From the NCBI GenBank assembly GCA_033558025.1, contig JAUCEF010000005.1:2976001-3040000 (forward strand): 64,000 nt of DNA, in the 5' to 3' direction. The notes under the pieces are model-generated. The model was not told the origin of the DNA. It did no database searches and saw only the letters and a list, made by a program, of their open reading frames with translations. Below, piece after piece: positions 41,401 through 52,598 of the stretch. A program made the translations under genes and the position numbers. Numbering within the stretch: the stretch's first letter is position 1; every line of letters begins with the position of its first letter. This stretch comes from Phytophthora sp. 'mugwort'. Lineage: Eukaryota > Oomycota > Peronosporomycetes > Peronosporales > Peronosporaceae.

Positions 41401-42378
41401 CTAATATTTGCTTCGTGCTCTGTTTGTTCTTGGATTAGAAACAAACAACAGAGGAGCTGAACGAGTACACGATGAAGTTTAGAATTCAGGGAGAGGAAAT
41501 GACGTTCCTCAAGGGGGAACATGAAAAGCTGGGAGAAGATCAAAAGCGACTCACTCTATTGTTATTCGAGAAAACCAAGGCCTGGCAAAAAGAAATCAGC
41601 ACGAACGACAGGGTTTGTAATCGCAGTCACTGTACGATGCGAAGTGACCAGCTTCTAACTGTGTATGCGTGTTGTCAATCAATATCAATGTCAAAATGTT
41701 GCCGACAAATAGTGTAACCAGAAGATCGAGAAACTGGAGGAATCTATCGCTGGCATCACGAAGGAGCGGCAAACTTTACAGCAAAAGGTTAGTGTTTTGA
41801 TAGATATGTGTGTAAACTGTCCTTACAATACCTTGCAATAGCTTGACGAGATCGAGGAGCTGGCCGAGTTTCGCCGCCGTACAAACCGTAGCGTGGAAGT
41901 ATCGGCGATTACTGAAACAACCGAGTCGGAAATTCAAACTGATCGGTGGAAACCGCAAGGATTGATCCTGCGGCAGCGTAATGGTCCCGATCGCATGCCG
42001 CAGCGATACCTAGGTAAAGCATCAGTCATGATTCATTGCCCCGAGTTGAGTCGCGCTTCAGAAATGGATACAACACCAATTCAGAATCAGGAGCTTGGGG
42101 CTTTATCCGGTTTAAGAGGAAGCATGACCCAGATAGCAACCGACACGGATGAACAGATGCGTGGACTGCTTGAACTGAAAGTATATCCTTCAATCAAGGC
42201 TGGCGGCCGACAGATCAAGACGAGCTATGCTAGCTCTCGTCCGAAGGCGCTATCACGACTCTATCTGTCGTCTGATGGGGTTTCTCAAAAGTATATTGCA
42301 CCGACTCCACAGCAGGGTCATGGCGAGGCCACTCAGCAGCGCGTATCGTTCGATGGCAGACCGTCGACAGTCGTATGA
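38488..42378 (+). CDS. Large coiled-coil protein, eight exons
   Basis: Exons with matching phase and GT-AG sites: 38488-39063, 39132-39582, 39648-40540, 40641-40717, 40803-41359, 41452-41612, 41722-41787, 41842-42378. These total 3,318 bases, or 1,105 residues. The N-terminus (MSHHSVGFEGVPLARD) is disordered and followed by a short helical stretch. A CxxC (HPCEACGG) ends exon 1. Long coiled coils span exons 2-3 (RSEAKQMEEVNEALQQRVKA) and 5-7, and the C-terminus is Ser/Thr-rich and disordered. No motor or enzymatic domain. Such proteins are often cytoskeletal, ciliary or centrosomal, but nothing here proves it. The minor uncertainty is the exon 5/6 joint, chosen because only GCAC|gtactt with caacag|AG keeps frame. 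Confidence 0.8.
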
Positions 42379-42464
42379 TAGGACACCAAAAACAAATTAA
42401 AAGAGGTCACGCGAATGTAGATTGAAAGGAGTATGACCTACGTGAACATTTTCCACAACCAAAT

Positions 42465-45400
42465 TTAATGCTGCGGGAATGTCTTTTCGATGAATCGCAC
42501 GCCTTCGACTTCGAGTCGCGCAAGAGCTGGGCCGTAGATATCAGGAGTCGTAGGGGTCAGAACACCGCGACCCTGAACGGCGTCCTGCAAGATTAACTGC
42601 ACGCCAATGGCAGCACTCAGTCCAACCGTTTTGGCCATAATCGTGTCACCCTTCTCGGAGCCATAGCCCACGAACGTCGATGTGCGCTTTTCTCTCTTAC
42701 CGTCTTCGTACTCGATGCCGAACTCATGGTGCATGATGGCCATATCACGTTCTCCAGGCTGGTACGCCAACTTGTCTTGCAATAGTGCACAGAAAGCGTC
42801 AAGGATGGAGGGGGCTTTGATCACTGACGTAGTGCGATCAAACGCACCAAGCCACTGGAGGAACCCCTGAGCATCGTCGCGGAGACCTTGATGTCCACCT
42901 AATTGAGTAAGAAGATCTGGCCAAGTGGCTGGGATGGACTTGGACGGATCGGTGTCAAAGAGGCCCAGCTTGCGTAGCTGGTACAGGATCTGACAGCAAC
43001 CACTGTAGCGCAGAGTACCGCGATATAGTGAGTGGGCCTCTGGAATGCCATAAATTTCACCGTACGGGAGAGAGTTGCGGTTTGGAATCTGCTCGATGTT
43101 GAACGCTGGCAAGAAGTTCACGCGTTCGCTACTATTAAGCAAGTCGTCACCTGCCACATTAATGATTTTGCCGACTTTACGATACTGAGCCGCATTCAAT
43201 GCTGCTGTGAGCACGCCACGGGGACTCCAACTGAACTTGTAACCAATGGCGTTGTCTACAGCCTCTGGTGCTGGTAGGCCGCCACAGACGGACGAAAAGG
43301 ACACGATTTTACCCGAATGAGCCTTCACCTCATCAATGACCTTCATCGCACTCATGTGATCCATACCCGGGTCAAGACCAATTTCACAAAGGATAGGGAT
43401 ACCAGCCTTCTTTGCCTTGGTGTCCAGCTCCTTCATTTCAGGTGACACATAACTAGCAGTCACGAGAGGTGTTGCGTGCTGAATGCAGCGCTGGGCTATG
43501 CTTGTGTGCATGGCAGCCGGTAATAACGACACAACACAATCGGCTTCTGCGCAAAGCTTGTCGACACCAGCAGCATCTTCAGCCACGTTTACTACATGAG
43601 GCTTAATGTTTCGGCGAGAGATCTTGTGCATCATTGCCTTTACTTCACCGTCGATGCCCGAGACCACGTGAATTTCGTTCCCTTGTTCACGGGATAAATA
43701 TTCCACGAGTGGTGATGCCACCAATCCAGCGCCAAAGCACACGATCTTGCTCTTCCTAGGGTCTGATACCGATACATCAGTTGTCGTGTTGGCAGCTGCA
43801 TCTTTTCTCACTACAGCACCCCGTGTCTTCGAGTAATTTGTACCGCACAAATCGGGTAACTCAGTGACCGTTGCCGTGGCCCCTGAAGTCAACTCCGCTA
43901 GAGAGCGGATCTTCGTGATAATCGCATCCAGCGCATCACGGTCAATCATACTAATCTGAACGATGGCGTTGGATATCGTGCTGTTGCCACTGTCTCCGAC
44001 TCCAGCATTCGGACGTACTTCACAGTCCACAAGGTGAAAACCTCCGTCATGGTCTTCAATGAGATTGAGTGCCTGGTTGATGAGCCCTGTATCAAAAAGG
44101 TGCCCTTCAATCAGAATGCACGTACTGCCGGCGACCTCTTGTTGCGCATTCAAGAACTTGTACTGCTTGCTACGCTCACGCTCGGCACGCATACGGTGGA
44201 TGTACTCGTATTTCGGCGCGAGCGTACCTTTGCTAGCGATGCAAGCGCCGCGCAGCTCAGCAGGCAGCTCCTTTTGCTCATGGAGAGGAACATTGGATGA
44301 CGTGGTATTCGACAGCGCCGTGACGTATCTTACCAGTCGATCACCGAATTGCTGACTCGACTCGCGCGCCAGCTCGCTTGGCAAGATGTCGACCCCCATC
44401 ATCATGATACCATCGTCACCCTCGAGGCCTCGACTGTCTCCATCTTCGCGCATTTTATCTTCAGCAACGTCGTACAGAGCAAACGGTCGCTCAATCTCGG
44501 TGGCACGCTCCAAAAACTCAATACTGCCGCCAATATCGCACGAAATATCGGCAATTCCGAGCAGTTTACGATTGCCAGATTTTCGAAGCTCACGAATCTG
44601 CTCTCGCGTGATCAACCTTGGAAAGCGGTCATCCCAGTACATGCAGTTGACCAGCATCGAAGTATATGGCAGCACCTTCTTATGGAACGCAGGATCGTAC
44701 TGATGTGGGTTCTGGTAGTAATGCGAGCGCGTATTCTCGCCGGTGTACCCCGGCTGGGGCTTCACAAAGAAGGCCGGATCATCGATGATCGTGCCATAGA
44801 GAATGCGGTTATTCTTTGGCAAATGCGGCAGCTCTGATGGATGCACCATCTCGTGCGGCATCAGCTTGAAGATCTCCTGCGCCCCTTTGGACACGTTGCC
44901 ATTGCCCGTGAAGGCGAACGTCATGGGGGCTAAGTCACCGGGCAGCCCATCGACCCGGATCCTCCTGCCCGCAGCTTCCACTGCATCTTTAGCGTGCTCC
45001 AAGTCCGCGTACATGTAGGCAGACGCGACGTTAACGAAGGGCGAGGAGATGCCCATGTTGATGAGGCGTTCTCCGAGACCTCGGAAACCTGCAATCATTC
45101 CGGCTCTCCCTGCGTTGCCTCCGAAGGCAATGAGACGCTTACCACTCTCCTTAGTGATGCACTCGTAGTCGATAAGCGTGACGCGGCGCTGCAGCACGGC
45201 GTCCAGCAGCGCCATGTTCTCGGGCTGCGCTTTAATGGTGTGACTGAAGAAGAGGTACGTCTTGTCCGCCAGCAACGCCGGCTCGGGCACTTGCTTAACG
45301 CCCACGATGACGTTGGCAGGCCCCAGATCTTCGGACAGCATGGCCCCCGCGCGCACGTACTGTTCGTCCGAGAAGACGCGCGCAGTGGACGGCTGCACCA

Positions 45401-45512
45401 GCACCTGCACGCCGCGCGCCACCAGCTCCTGGACGTGCGCGGGAGTGAGCGGCGCGCGGCGCTCCCACTTGTTGTACACCTCACGTACAATGCCCACGCA
45501 TTTTCCCGGCAT
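42465..45512 (-). CDS. AASS: Bifunctional lysine-ketoglutarate reductase / saccharopine dehydrogenase
   Basis: Catalyses the first two steps of lysine breakdown through saccharopine, usually in mitochondria. A single uninterrupted frame. The N-terminal LKR half begins MPGKCVGIVREVYNKWERRA (chosen start, 45,512; an upstream in-frame Met at 45,635 would add 41 residues that could be a targeting peptide). It has YLFFSHTIKAQPENM and AFTGNGNVSKGAQEIF. The SDH half starts with a Rossmann motif IVCFGAGLVASPLVEYLS (about residue 630 of the longer frame), then ILCEIGLDPGMDHMSAMKVI and YGIPEAHSLYRGTLRY. Length (about 1,015 residues) matches the fused eukaryotic enzyme. It is convergent with the coiled-coil gene (86 bases apart). 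Confidence 0.97.
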   Translation of the reverse strand: MPGKCVGIVREVYNKWERRAPLTPAHVQELVARGVQVLVQPSTARVFSDEQYVRAGAMLSEDLGPANVIVGVKQVPEPALLADKTYLFFSHTIKAQPENMALLDAVLQRRVTLIDYECITKESGKRLIAFGGNAGRAGMIAGFRGLGERLINMGISSPFVNVASAYMYADLEHAKDAVEAAGRRIRVDGLPGDLAPMTFAFTGNGNVSKGAQEIFKLMPHEMVHPSELPHLPKNNRILYGTIIDDPAFFVKPQPGYTGENTRSHYYQNPHQYDPAFHKKVLPYTSMLVNCMYWDDRFPRLITREQIRELRKSGNRKLLGIADISCDIGGSIEFLERATEIERPFALYDVAEDKMREDGDSRGLEGDDGIMMMGVDILPSELARESSQQFGDRLVRYVTALSNTTSSNVPLHEQKELPAELRGACIASKGTLAPKYEYIHRMRAERERSKQYKFLNAQQEVAGSTCILIEGHLFDTGLINQALNLIEDHDGGFHLVDCEVRPNAGVGDSGNSTISNAIVQISMIDRDALDAIITKIRSLAELTSGATATVTELPDLCGTNYSKTRGAVVRKDAAANTTTDVSVSDPRKSKIVCFGAGLVASPLVEYLSREQGNEIHVVSGIDGEVKAMMHKISRRNIKPHVVNVAEDAAGVDKLCAEADCVVSLLPAAMHTSIAQRCIQHATPLVTASYVSPEMKELDTKAKKAGIPILCEIGLDPGMDHMSAMKVIDEVKAHSGKIVSFSSVCGGLPAPEAVDNAIGYKFSWSPRGVLTAALNAAQYRKVGKIINVAGDDLLNSSERVNFLPAFNIEQIPNRNSLPYGEIYGIPEAHSLYRGTLRYSGCCQILYQLRKLGLFDTDPSKSIPATWPDLLTQLGGHQGLRDDAQGFLQWLGAFDRTTSVIKAPSILDAFCALLQDKLAYQPGERDMAIMHHEFGIEYEDGKREKRTSTFVGYGSEKGDTIMAKTVGLSAAIGVQLILQDAVQGRGVLTPTTPDIYGPALARLEVEGVRFIEKTFPQH

Positions 45513-46009
45513 ATTTTGATCAACAAGTGCTGACTTGCGTCTGGCGGCGTCAATCGGGAAATGAGGGTGAATGCGCAGGTTGAAGACGAAGATTGAATCG
45601 GAAGCGGGTGAGCCGTAGTTGCAATTTGAAATCAAATATGTTTGAAGAGTATATTATATGACGCAAAAACGGCATTTTAAAGGCATACATTCAAACTCAC
45701 CTTGGTGATAATCGCATAGTATCGGATACTGGAGGTTATTGACTTTGAGTATTCTTCTCTATAGCGGTCATTTGGTTGAAGTTGTGGCTGCTGGACGTGC
45801 GAGATGGGTTTAACGTATAACGTAGACGAAGCTTGCTGCAGACGACAGATCAATGTACAAGTAGCTGGTGGCATTCAATCAACTGACGTGGCTGGTGCTC
45901 CCAAGCTTTTGCTTAGACGCCGCCCGCGCTTGATGTGCAATGGATCCACTGTGTGAACGGCTTTCAGGCTATGACGTGTCCTGGGTCATGCTCTTTGGCA
46001 GTTGCACGT

Positions 46010-46810
46010 ATGCAAGACTCCGCACCTCCCGCTGTTGTGGCGCCGCGCTTCTTCAGCTTCAAGGACTTCCTGTCCGAGGCCGATGCCGCTGCATTCTTCG
46101 AGCTGCCGCACGCCGAACAGGTGGCCAAACTGACGCAGTATCTTGACTTTCTGGGACAACAGCCAGATGCAGCGCAGTTCACGACATCGTCCAAGGCCTC
46201 TATCAGCTTCGCCATATTACGGAACGGCAATGGCGACGCTGCTCACGATGCAGACCACGATGCGGGCTCTGCACCAGATGTAGTTCTATTATATCAAGTA
46301 CTGGAAGGACGGACTCGGAGCGGCTTTGGTGCCTTCGGTACTGAGCCGGGCTTCTTGCCGCAAAAACGACTGAGCTTGGAGGTCGCTCGCAGCGTCGAGA
46401 AGATCGGCCATACGTACATCGTCGAGCGCAACAAGCGCGGCATTGTAAAGCCACCGGTACTCAACAGTCGCAGCTTCTTTTTCTACTGGTGCCACGCAGA
46501 GAAACAGAAGCTCATTGATATTCAAGAGAAAATAACAGCCAAAGAGCTGCCTCCGGAGCGGAGGCGGGCGTTCTGGCAACGCATCACAATCATCGTTGAC
46601 CGAGCAATGTGCGACGATTGCATCCGTTTTGCGGAGTGCTTCGCGCGCTTTGAAAGAGCGTATATCTGTATCCAAGACCCGGAAATCACGCGAGTTTTCC
46701 CCCCATCGAGCACTGAGCAACTCCATCGAATTCCTGCTATCCATAGTGACCTTGATACAAGAGACAGAAGCTCTATCCTTGTCAAAGAGGATGAAACAGA
46801 TGTAGATTAG
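46010..46810 (+). CDS. Putative cytidine-deaminase-fold protein
   Basis: 266 residues from Met 46,010 (an in-frame upstream Met at 45,935 would add 25). The C-terminal half has YWCHAEKQKL (His-Ala-Glu) followed about 37 residues later by RAMCDDCIRFAECF (Cys-x-x-Cys). This is the zinc and proton-shuttle pattern H-x-E ... C-x-x-C of the deaminase superfamily, most like DYW-type or related nucleic-acid deaminases. Flanking strands look right (HTYIVERNKR, RITIIVDRA, ERAYICIQDP). The N-terminal 150 residues match nothing I know. Substrate unknown. It is divergent from LKR/SDH (about 500 bases between starts) and its end overlaps the next gene by a few bases. Confidence 0.65.
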   Translation: MQDSAPPAVVAPRFFSFKDFLSEADAAAFFELPHAEQVAKLTQYLDFLGQQPDAAQFTTSSKASISFAILRNGNGDAAHDADHDAGSAPDVVLLYQVLEGRTRSGFGAFGTEPGFLPQKRLSLEVARSVEKIGHTYIVERNKRGIVKPPVLNSRSFFFYWCHAEKQKLIDIQEKITAKELPPERRRAFWQRITIIVDRAMCDDCIRFAECFARFERAYICIQDPEITRVFPPSSTEQLHRIPAIHSDLDTRDRSSILVKEDETDVD

Positions 46811-48104
46811 TGGAAAAGTCTTCCCAGTGTTCCCTTGCGCTTCAGTCGCTGTCGTTCATTATCCTGTGGTGGCTGATTGTAGGCAGCTTCTTTCAGTGTC
46901 ACTGCTGCAATTCTATTTTGTAGATAAATACGCTGTGTCAGGAATTCCTCTTGCGTCATCAGACTGCGTTCACGTTGCTGCACTAAAAGTAACTGAAATC
47001 GCTCTTGTGCCACTGCCTGCGTCGTTAAAGCTCGCTCACGATGTGATACTAGCTTCCTTTCCTTCAAGATGCACACGCCGAGCCTCCAGCTATAAATTAG
47101 CAAACGACAGTCACTTAGCAAGCGCTCCAGGTGTGATGTATCTAATGCAATGGTGTTTTGATACCTCCAATTCATAAGCTTTCATGCTGGTCATTTGCTG
47201 AATGTGAGCAGCATGTAGTTCGTCCTTCGTCAATTTTTGGCGCTACATAACAAAAAAGAAAAACAATCATGTAAGCCTCTACGATGCCCAAGTCGTATTT
47301 TGTTGCGAATCATTATTATTCGAACGCACTGCCTCGGCATCCTGGTATTTACGCTCTAATTTGGCCTGAAAGCTCGCAAGTTCCGACTCTTTTTCAGTTA
47401 ACACGCGCTCTTTCACTTGCAACTATCAGCCCATATCGGTGACAAGTACCTATGAGCACTCAGCCCAATACTCAAAAAAAAATCAGTTTACGTACGTGCT
47501 TCTCCCTCTCCTTCATATGTGCTTTTGAAAATGCTAGCTTCTGAAAGCGTATCAACAAAGCGCGATTAGTGACTGGTCTTTCAATGAAGTAGCAGAAAAA
47601 ATCGTTTCACGTACTTTTTCACGAAGATCAAGGATAGCTTCACGATCATCCAGTCCATTATTCATCGCAATTGTCTCAACTTTGTCATTTTGAGGCTGCT
47701 GTTCCAAGGCCTCGTGCAAACGCGCTTCTAGTCGAGTAATTTCCAGAATACGAGAGTCTAGGTCTCGTTCCTTCTCGGCTACGCGCTGCAATTCATCTTC
47801 CAATGTATGCTCCATTAGCCGGATGCTTCTCTCTCGCGACTACAACCACAAATCATTTTCAATTCATGTACAGCGCGAAGCAAAGAGGCCTTCATCTAGA
47901 AGCCTTTGATACCTGTAAGTTTTGGTGTTCCTTCATGACGACGGCCTGCCATAGAAAAAAAATCAAGGTCACTCGAAAATAAAACACAATAGAAAGAGAG
48001 GAGTTGCTTACGCGAAGAGCATCTAACTGCTTCTCTCGCTCCCGCAACTTATCCTGGTTGCATTGCTGCGGTGCCTCTCCTACATCTGCAGTGGAAACAA
48101 GCAT
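46807..48104 (-). CDS. Small coiled-coil protein, about seven exons, last exon out of frame
   Basis: Exons join in phase 0 with clear GT-AG sites: MLVSTADV...KQLDALR; AVVMKEHQNLQ; a long exon SRERSIRLMEHTLEDELQRV...; KLAFSKAHMKEREKH; LQVKERVLTEKESELASFQA...; RQKLTKDELHAAHIQQMTSM.... All are charged heptad-like coiled coil. The last exon begins LEARRVHLEGKEASITS and then stops, while the adjacent frame continues RERALTTQAVAQERF... to 46,807, so either one base is missing near 47,035-47,045 or a splice is wrong. Further 5' exons (one candidate near 48,340-48,430, QHKDRQLPARQTEW) are possible. Function unknown. Confidence 0.6.
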
Positions 48105-48439
48105 CGGATACTCCAATCAACATATTGACCCGTTAACGAGCAGCAGGTTCCCTTATTAACGCACCTAGGATAGTAAGTTCCTGTAAGTCCCGTGGTGACT
48201 CCGATCGTTCGTCCTGCTAACGATGCCAAGCATTGATCACGGTGACCATTTCATAGCTTTCAAACAGCTACGATAACGCGTACATCATTTATGCCCCCTG
48301 ACGAAGCTGCACAAGGACGTAAGCCTCCTTTTACTGCCTTAACGTGGCAACGAAGAGCTCGGAATCCGCCTGTTGCGCAATCCATTCCGTCTGTCGAGCA
48401 GGCAGCTGTCTATCCTTGTGCTGCTAAACAAAAATGAAC

Positions 48440-50054
48440 CAGTCCCAGCTCGCAATCGTTTTAACTCGTAACTGCTAATCACCGATGCTGTCTGTCATCA
48501 ATAATCTTGTGGAAAGATTATTGTCGTGTCGACGCAGTCCTTCGACAACTACTATAAAGACGGGATTGTAGTTGTCGCTGATGCTGGGCTTGCTGTTTGG
48601 CTTTGACGTAAAGCTTCGCACGTTATGACAACTTTTGAGGCGGTTAGCCGCCGAGCTACTCTACGTGTAACGATAAATTGAACTATAATACAGAACTGCT
48701 GACAATATAGATTTTTGATGATCGGGCATATTCTGGACAATGTACGTACTGTTGCCGGGACTATTGTCGCCTCCGAAATAAGGCTGTTAATCCTTGCGCG
48801 ATACGCGTTGGAACGGCTGGGGCAGCAAAACGCGAAGGTCTCCTTTAAAATGCTGAAGTTAGACGGCGTCGGAACGGTACATGCATCTTGTGATAAAAGC
48901 ATCAAAGCTGTCACTAGATCCCCATCTCTAATATGCCGCTGGAAACCTTAGGACATGCGTAAGTTGCACCCATGAACTACAGCTAAAGTACTTTTCAATT
49001 TCTTGTAGATGGTACATCATCTTAAAACTTAGGCGGTTAAATAGCTTGCAGAACATGACAACCCTGTAAATTTCGTTTCATAATCTACGGTGTACGCGAG
49101 TACATGTACTGGTAGCATACTAGGCACAGCAAGATTGGAGGTAATTACTCTTTACATGTAGTGTCAGCTCTCTCATTTCTCCTGTGTTGTTTGTTAGAGA
49201 ACAACGATTGATTCATCTGTATGTTTTTCTGTCTGGGAGGATCCGAGTAGCGGCTTTTGACACCGCGACATTGTCTATCGTGATGTCTCCTCTGCTAAGA
49301 CATGTTCGCCGCAATGCACACGTAAGGAACCCAGATCATGTTCAGCGCTTGGTGCATACTTCGAAGTACCTCATTTGCCGTGTCTCGGTTACCCACCTGG
49401 AACTAAGGACACGCCTCTTGGACTCTCAGACTCACCCCGATCATAGATGTGAGCTGCTTAGCCCTTTCATTAATTTCTAGCATAAGACATGAATGTGCTG
49501 AAGCGTTGAGGCTTCAGCGTTGAGAAATGGGGTCGCCAGGTTTGCTGTTGGTCAAGCGGTAGCACGATCCCGCAACGAGCTGCACTTGTCATAAACTCAT
49601 CCCGCTGGAAATTCTAACCGCCTATCGGTGTCCCAGTTGACGTTGAAAAAATTGGCGAGATCACCAAGTTGTTACTGGCCGCGGTCCCCACACTGCGAGA
49701 TACTGATGATGGAGAGCATCCACGTCGCGGCGTGAGGAGGGTGGACGACAAGTAGAGTGTGGAGGTCACCAGCTCTTCCTGGACGACGCCCCAGCCTTCA
49801 ACGTCGCGGCGCTCGCGAGAGTGTAAAACAGTCTTCAAACAGATTGTCAACGTAATTGTCAAGCGCTACATAATCAGCATGGTGTGTAAACAAACTATTT
49901 TACGGTGTAATGCTGGCCAAAAACCTCGGTTCTAGCATATGTATACTTGTCTCGCCCTGAATGTTGGTCGATGCGTCACATGGACCACCAGCGCATTGAT
50001 CAATTGTCTTCGAACCGCTTAAGTGCATCGTTCGTCTAGAGGCTCCTGGATATC
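48440..50054. other. Long intergenic stretch, no convincing gene
   Basis: Short open frames exist on both strands (about 48,552-48,951 and 49,184-49,480) but lack domains and splice support. I see no mobile-element ends, tandem repeats or RNA gene. The 3' part contains the promoter of the hydrolase gene at 50,055. Confidence 0.55.
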
Positions 50055-51588
50055 ATGCTACGAATGCTGCGCCCCATCGCCACCGCCACAGGTGCGAACT
50101 GCATATGTTGCATCCCTTATTTTTGCACGTTCACAACTGAGATGTCGACGCTGAAGCGGTGCTGCTTGCTGCAGGAGTGGCGACTGAGGAACGACTATGG
50201 CATTGGGTGCCTGCCAGCTACACGAAACTCGAGGAGGCGGAGCGAAAAATCCTCACACGCGCGATTCCGACGCCGTTTGAGATGAAGAAGGTCGCGCAGC
50301 TGGGCACCGTGGTGGTGCCCTGCTCGGACGAAACGAAGCGTGAAACAGCCAAGAACCTCGTGTTGATCCACGGGTTCGCCGGTGGCAATGCAGTGTGGGC
50401 GATGGTAATTGTGCAACGCCACTGATCTGCCGACTGCTAGAGGGCGTACTGACTGGGTTATGTTTGCTTAGAACTTGGAGAAATTGTCCAAATATTACAA
50501 TGTGGTACGTGCCCAACATTGCGACTCTGTCGAGTTTAATTGCGGAGTTTCGGGCTGATAGTTTTTGTGACAACCCATGGTGACAGTATGCGGTGGAGTG
50601 GATTGGTGTCGGCCGGTCGGATCGTCCTGACTTCAACTTCAAAGATGTACTAACTTGTCGCTTGTCACTCCGTTTGTTGTGAGACTCTCGAGAGCGTGTC
50701 TAATTCTGCTTTGTTTTCGCTTATTTGCTGTATAGTATGACAGTGCTGATGACTTCATCGTGGGGTCATTCGAGAAGTGGCAACAGGAGATCAAGCTTGA
50801 AAATTTTGATCTGTGCGGCCACTCAATGGGCGTAAGTCTCGACATGAACTACCTTGATTCGCTGTAACTGACGCTGTGTGCTCTATAGGCAATCTTTGCA
50901 TCCTCATACGCTCTGAAGCACCCCGAACAAGTCAACGTAAGTGCGGGAATATTGCTTTTGTTGGATTCTCTGCAGTCATTAATGGCAATTATTTGTTTCC
51001 TGGTGACAGCACTTAGTGTTGGCATCTCCGGCAGGCTTGCCGCACCCACCACCGCCTCCTGATCCGGCAACGGAGGAAGGAAAAGCTATAAGTCGCTCGT
51101 GGTTGACACGCATGGTCTACTCGGCGTGGCGAAACGGTATAACGCCAATGTCTCTCGCTCGTTTCGTAGGACCGTACGGTCCAAAGCTAGTGCGAAGCGT
51201 GGTGCACCGCCGGACCTCATTCATGTCCGAGGGAAGTGCTATGCGAGATGGCCGCGTCGATCTGAACGAGTTTGCTGAGTATATGTACCATAACTGGGCT
51301 CTTAAGCCTAGCGGAGAACGTGCCATGACTACACATCTCGCTCCAGGTGCACACGCAGTCCGCCCTCTCGTTGACGTGTTGCGTCCTGAAAATGTGAAGA
51401 TGCCGCTTACGTTTATCTACGGCGAGTACGATTGGATGGACTACCGCAATGGATTGGGTATTGTGGAGCTTTTCAAGGAGAATAGCCGCGCTGCTGATCT
51501 TTACCGTGTGCCGAACGGAGGCCACCAAATGTTCATGGAAAACCCAGATGACTTCAGCCGCGTTCTCATCGACAGCTTGGCAAGATAG
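50055..51588 (+). CDS. Alpha/beta hydrolase, ABHD4/ABHD5 (CGI-58)-like, seven exons
   Basis: Exons 50055-50091, 50142-50404, 50472-50504, 50587-50646, 50736-50831, 50889-50936, 51010-51588 give 371 residues with consistent phases. A lipid-metabolism hydrolase by family (lysophospholipid or acyl transfer). The oxyanion region is NLVLIHGFAGGNAVW, the nucleophile elbow FDLCGHSMG has Ser intact (CGI-58 itself lacks it), the acid is in FIYGEYDWMD, and the His is in VPNGGHQMFME. The EWIGVGRSDRP motif is typical of the group. The exon 3 and exon 6 sequences are very short (33 and 48 bases). Convergent with the methyltransferase (74 bases apart). Confidence 0.92.
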
Positions 51589-51662
51589 ACATACCAGACA
51601 ATACCTTTCTAGAACAGTAATAGACGAGTAGACTATTACTTCGTTGCATAAACCCTCTACTG

Positions 51663-52475
51663 CTACGGTTTCTGCTTCAAACGTGCTTCGAAGATCATAA
51701 TGTCGCCGCCTTCCTGAAAATCCGGGTGCAGTTCTGATCGGTCGATCGGTTCAATGTCAAATACCTTCTCGAACGTCTCGAAAAAGTTCTCTTCCGCGTT
51801 CTGACGCTTCTTGTACGCAAGCAAGACAAGCGTGGTAGGTCCGGCCAGTTTCTGAAGTGACTTCATCAATGACTCAAATGCTGACGCGTACGGGCATGCC
51901 ACAATGTCGGCTCCAAGAATGACATCATAGTGATCACGCCTGCCCACCTTGGGGATCAGGTGATGCTCCACGTCCCCCCAGAGATATTCCTCAGCACAGC
52001 AGACATCTTCTGGAAGATTGTTTACCTTGATGTTGCGCTGCGTGAGTGCAACCGACGCCGGGTCTCCATCGGTGATAACGACCCTCTTGGACTCTAAGTG
52101 GGCAGCGACGATCCCAACAAGTCCGGGGCCGCACCCCAGTTCGATGACGCGGTTCCCCTTTACCCGATCTCGATGAGCTGCCAGATACAACGACAATGCA
52201 ATGGCTGCATCGTATACCGAAGCTCCGAAGCCCAATGTCGTACCACCCCGGCCATCGCCACGCCACGCCTGATCAATGCGAATACGCTTGCCGGCGATGG
52301 GGAACCAACGCGTGGCGTCACGCAGCGCGTCGTGGTAGGGATTTCGGAATGAGAACGGCACTAACGCACTCGCCGAAGCCGCTGGAAATGGAGATGCCGG
52401 TTTCGGCTCATTGGGGAAGCTGCTCGTGCCCTCCATAGCTGCCGCTACCCTCGCGGAGGCATCACCGGAGTCCAT
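51663..52475 (-). CDS. METTL21-type protein lysine methyltransferase
   Basis: 270 residues, single exon. SAM-binding motif I is NRVIELGCGPGLVGIVAAHL, the acidic loop VVITDGDPASVALTQRNIKV, and the post-motif YDVILGADIVACPYASAFES (GADIVY-type in the family), then LVLLAYKKRQNAEENFFETF. This layout fits the methyltransferase-16 group that modifies lysines of chaperones and elongation factors; the substrate cannot be told. The first 45 residues are disordered. It ends 74 bases from the hydrolase and starts 123 bases from the end of TFIIH p62. Confidence 0.9.
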   Translation of the reverse strand: MDSGDASARVAAAMEGTSSFPNEPKPASPFPAASASALVPFSFRNPYHDALRDATRWFPIAGKRIRIDQAWRGDGRGGTTLGFGASVYDAAIALSLYLAAHRDRVKGNRVIELGCGPGLVGIVAAHLESKRVVITDGDPASVALTQRNIKVNNLPEDVCCAEEYLWGDVEHHLIPKVGRRDHYDVILGADIVACPYASAFESLMKSLQKLAGPTTLVLLAYKKRQNAEENFFETFEKVFDIEPIDRSELHPDFQEGGDIMIFEARLKQKP

Positions 52476-52598
52476 GTCAACACTGTTGTCAAAAATGACA
52501 CTAACAAACTCTATTGGTGTATTTTCTTAATGCAAATATTGCAGTTACGGTTTGGTGTTGCTGTGCTGCTGGCGTTGTTCATTCCATTCTGTGGACGC

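Noticed and set aside
48552..48951. Opposing 120- and 78-codon frames as a gene
   Set aside because: They overlap on opposite strands, have no domain, no clear splice sites and no recognisable relatives.
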